Below, piece by piece: positions 5,021 to 6,176 of a stretch of 6,176 nucleotides of DNA. A model generated the notes under the pieces. The model was given only the letters and a program-made list of their open reading frames with translations. It made no database searches and was not told the origin of the DNA. The position numbers and the translations under genes were made by a program. Numbering within the stretch: position 1 is the first letter of the stretch; each line of letters begins with the position of its first letter. Origin of the DNA: JABWCE01 sp964355045 (lineage in GTDB: Bacteria; Bacteroidota; Bacteroidia; NS11-12g; UBA9320); NCBI GenBank assembly GCA_964355045.1, contig CAYHCM010000187.1, positions 1 to 6,176 on the forward strand. Direction: 5' to 3'.

Positions 5021-6176
5021 ATGATCACCCTTAACATCCCCGAATTTATAAATAAAAACATTACCTATCGTAACGAAAGTTTCTTTATAAATGATTTAAG
5101 AATCCATCACGATAAACTTGCAGAAGCCATTGACGGAAAAAATGTGCTGGTTATTGGAGGTGCAGGTACCATTGGCAGTAGCTATATAAAAGCCGTTTTA
5201 AAGTTTAAACCGGCTAAATTATTTGTAGTAGATATTAATGAAAACGGACTTACGGAGCTTGTTCGCGATATCAGAAGTTCAATAGGATATAATATTCCGG
5301 TTGAATTTATTACTTATCCGGTAAATTTTGCAGACCGAGTTTTTGAAAAAATATTTTTGAATGAAGGCCCCTGGCATATCGTGGCCAACTTTGCTGCTCA
5401 CAAGCACGTTAGAAGTGAAAAAGATGAATACTCCATTGAAGCCATGTTAGAGAATAATTTATTTAGGGCACAAAAGCTCTTAGCTTTATTGGCGCTAAAT
5501 AAACCTGAACATTTTTTTTGCGTCAGCACAGATAAGGCTGCAAACCCTGTCAATATTATGGGTGCCTCTAAAAAACTGATGGAAAACCTGATTATCGCTT
5601 ATTCTGATAGCTTTAAAATTAACACGGCCCGTTTTGCCAACGTGGCTTTTTCTCAAGGAAGTTTGTTGGACGGTTATTTGGAAAGGGTTTCAAAAAATCA
5701 GCCCCTCTCCTGCCCTTCTGATATCCGACGGTTTTTTGTATCGCCTGAAGAATCAGGACAGATATGTTTGTTGGCCACAATTCTTGGCAATTCAGGACAA
5801 ATTTTCTTTCCTAAATTTGATTTTGAAAAGGATCAAACTTACTTTAAAGAAATAACCATTCGTTTTATTGAAGCCATGGGATTGCAACCCGACATTTGTG
5901 AATCAGAATTTATAGCCATTGAAAGAAGCCAAAGCCCTGATGGCAAAACATACCCTGTTTATTTCTTTGAATCAAACACCTCAGGTGAAAAACCGTATGA
6001 AGAATTTTTTACCGACGAGGAAGTTAAAGATATGAATAGGTTTGCAGGTCTTGGAATTATTACACCGGAAAAGAAAAATCTTAATGAAACCTTAATATCA
6101 ATTGAAGAATTGAAGAAAGTTTTTGAAAATAATAGTTTGGATAAAGCAATAATCGTGAACGAAATCAAAAAACTGT
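5021..6176 (+). CDS. WbpM/CapD/FlaA1-type UDP-sugar 4,6-dehydratase, soluble form (3' truncated)
   Basis: The frame opens at ATG 5021 and runs without a stop to the window edge, giving 385 residues. An NAD-binding loop GGAGTIGS (46-53) and D71 after strand 2 begin the Rossmann domain. NFAAHKHV (123-130) is the hallmark of the CapD/WbpM group. STDKA (169-173) carries the catalytic Ser, and M180-GAS-K184 gives a Ser-Met-Lys triad in place of Ser-Tyr-Lys, as described for WbpM. ARFANVAFSQGSLL (203-216) matches the substrate-binding segment. These enzymes convert UDP-GlcNAc to UDP-4-keto-6-deoxy-HexNAc. Unlike WbpM, no membrane helices precede the catalytic domain, only about 40 residues, so it should be cytosolic. 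The C-terminal region (about 325-347, with EEFFTDEE and FAGLGII) fits longer soluble members near 400 residues, so little is probably missing. Six bases separate it from the reductase, so cotranscription is likely. Confidence 0.88.
   Translation, partial: MITLNIPEFINKNITYRNESFFINDLRIHHDKLAEAIDGKNVLVIGGAGTIGSSYIKAVLKFKPAKLFVVDINENGLTELVRDIRSSIGYNIPVEFITYPVNFADRVFEKIFLNEGPWHIVANFAAHKHVRSEKDEYSIEAMLENNLFRAQKLLALLALNKPEHFFCVSTDKAANPVNIMGASKKLMENLIIAYSDSFKINTARFANVAFSQGSLLDGYLERVSKNQPLSCPSDIRRFFVSPEESGQICLLATILGNSGQIFFPKFDFEKDQTYFKEITIRFIEAMGLQPDICESEFIAIERSQSPDGKTYPVYFFESNTSGEKPYEEFFTDEEVKDMNRFAGLGIITPEKKNLNETLISIEELKKVFENNSLDKAIIVNEIKKL

Noticed and set aside
5634..5855. A 73-codon plus-strand open frame starting at ATG 5634
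   Set aside because: It lies wholly inside the dehydratase frame that runs from 5021 and has no family motifs, so it is a shadow of that gene.

Overview
This AT-rich window most likely comes from a member of the Bacteroidota. The evidence is an absence of Shine-Dalgarno sequences before every start, A-rich or pyrimidine-rich leaders, one TAnnTTTG-type promoter candidate, and protein families typical of surface-glycan loci in that phylum. I cannot name a genus. All supported genes lie on the + strand, and the window cuts a gene at each end.

Layout: the last 35 codons of an unrecognised gene (1-110); a 121-bp gap with a weak hairpin/T-tract and a 14-bp tandem repeat that runs almost to the next start codon; a full-length NodU/CmcH/TobZ-type carbamoyltransferase (232-1956); two tandem paralogous Uma2-family (DUF820) PD-(D/E)XK nuclease-like genes (1987-2574 and 2655-3266); a 36-bp hexamer repeat that ends exactly at the TTG start of a family 2 glycosyltransferase (3327-4079); an extended-SDR epimerase/4-ketoreductase (4076-5014) overlapping the glycosyltransferase by 4 bp; and, after a 6-bp gap, a WbpM/CapD/FlaA1-type nucleotide-sugar 4,6-dehydratase (5021 to the window edge, C-terminus cut off).

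Functionally this reads as a slice of an O-antigen, capsule or exopolysaccharide locus. The dehydratase and the SDR reductase/epimerase could together make a UDP-2-acetamido-2,6-dideoxyhexose. The glycosyltransferase would add a sugar to the growing repeat unit, and the carbamoyltransferase would decorate a sugar hydroxyl. The last three genes form a tight translationally coupled block. The Uma2 pair looks like cargo placed between the carbamoyltransferase and that block.

The most interesting points are: (1) two different pyrimidine-rich repeat arrays sharing a TTAACC core, each ending at or within a few bases of a start codon in the same locus; and (2) the Uma2 pair, which is about 94% identical in protein outside a 22-residue block where 17 residues differ. 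I do not see a clearly new multi-gene system; these two are the best leads.
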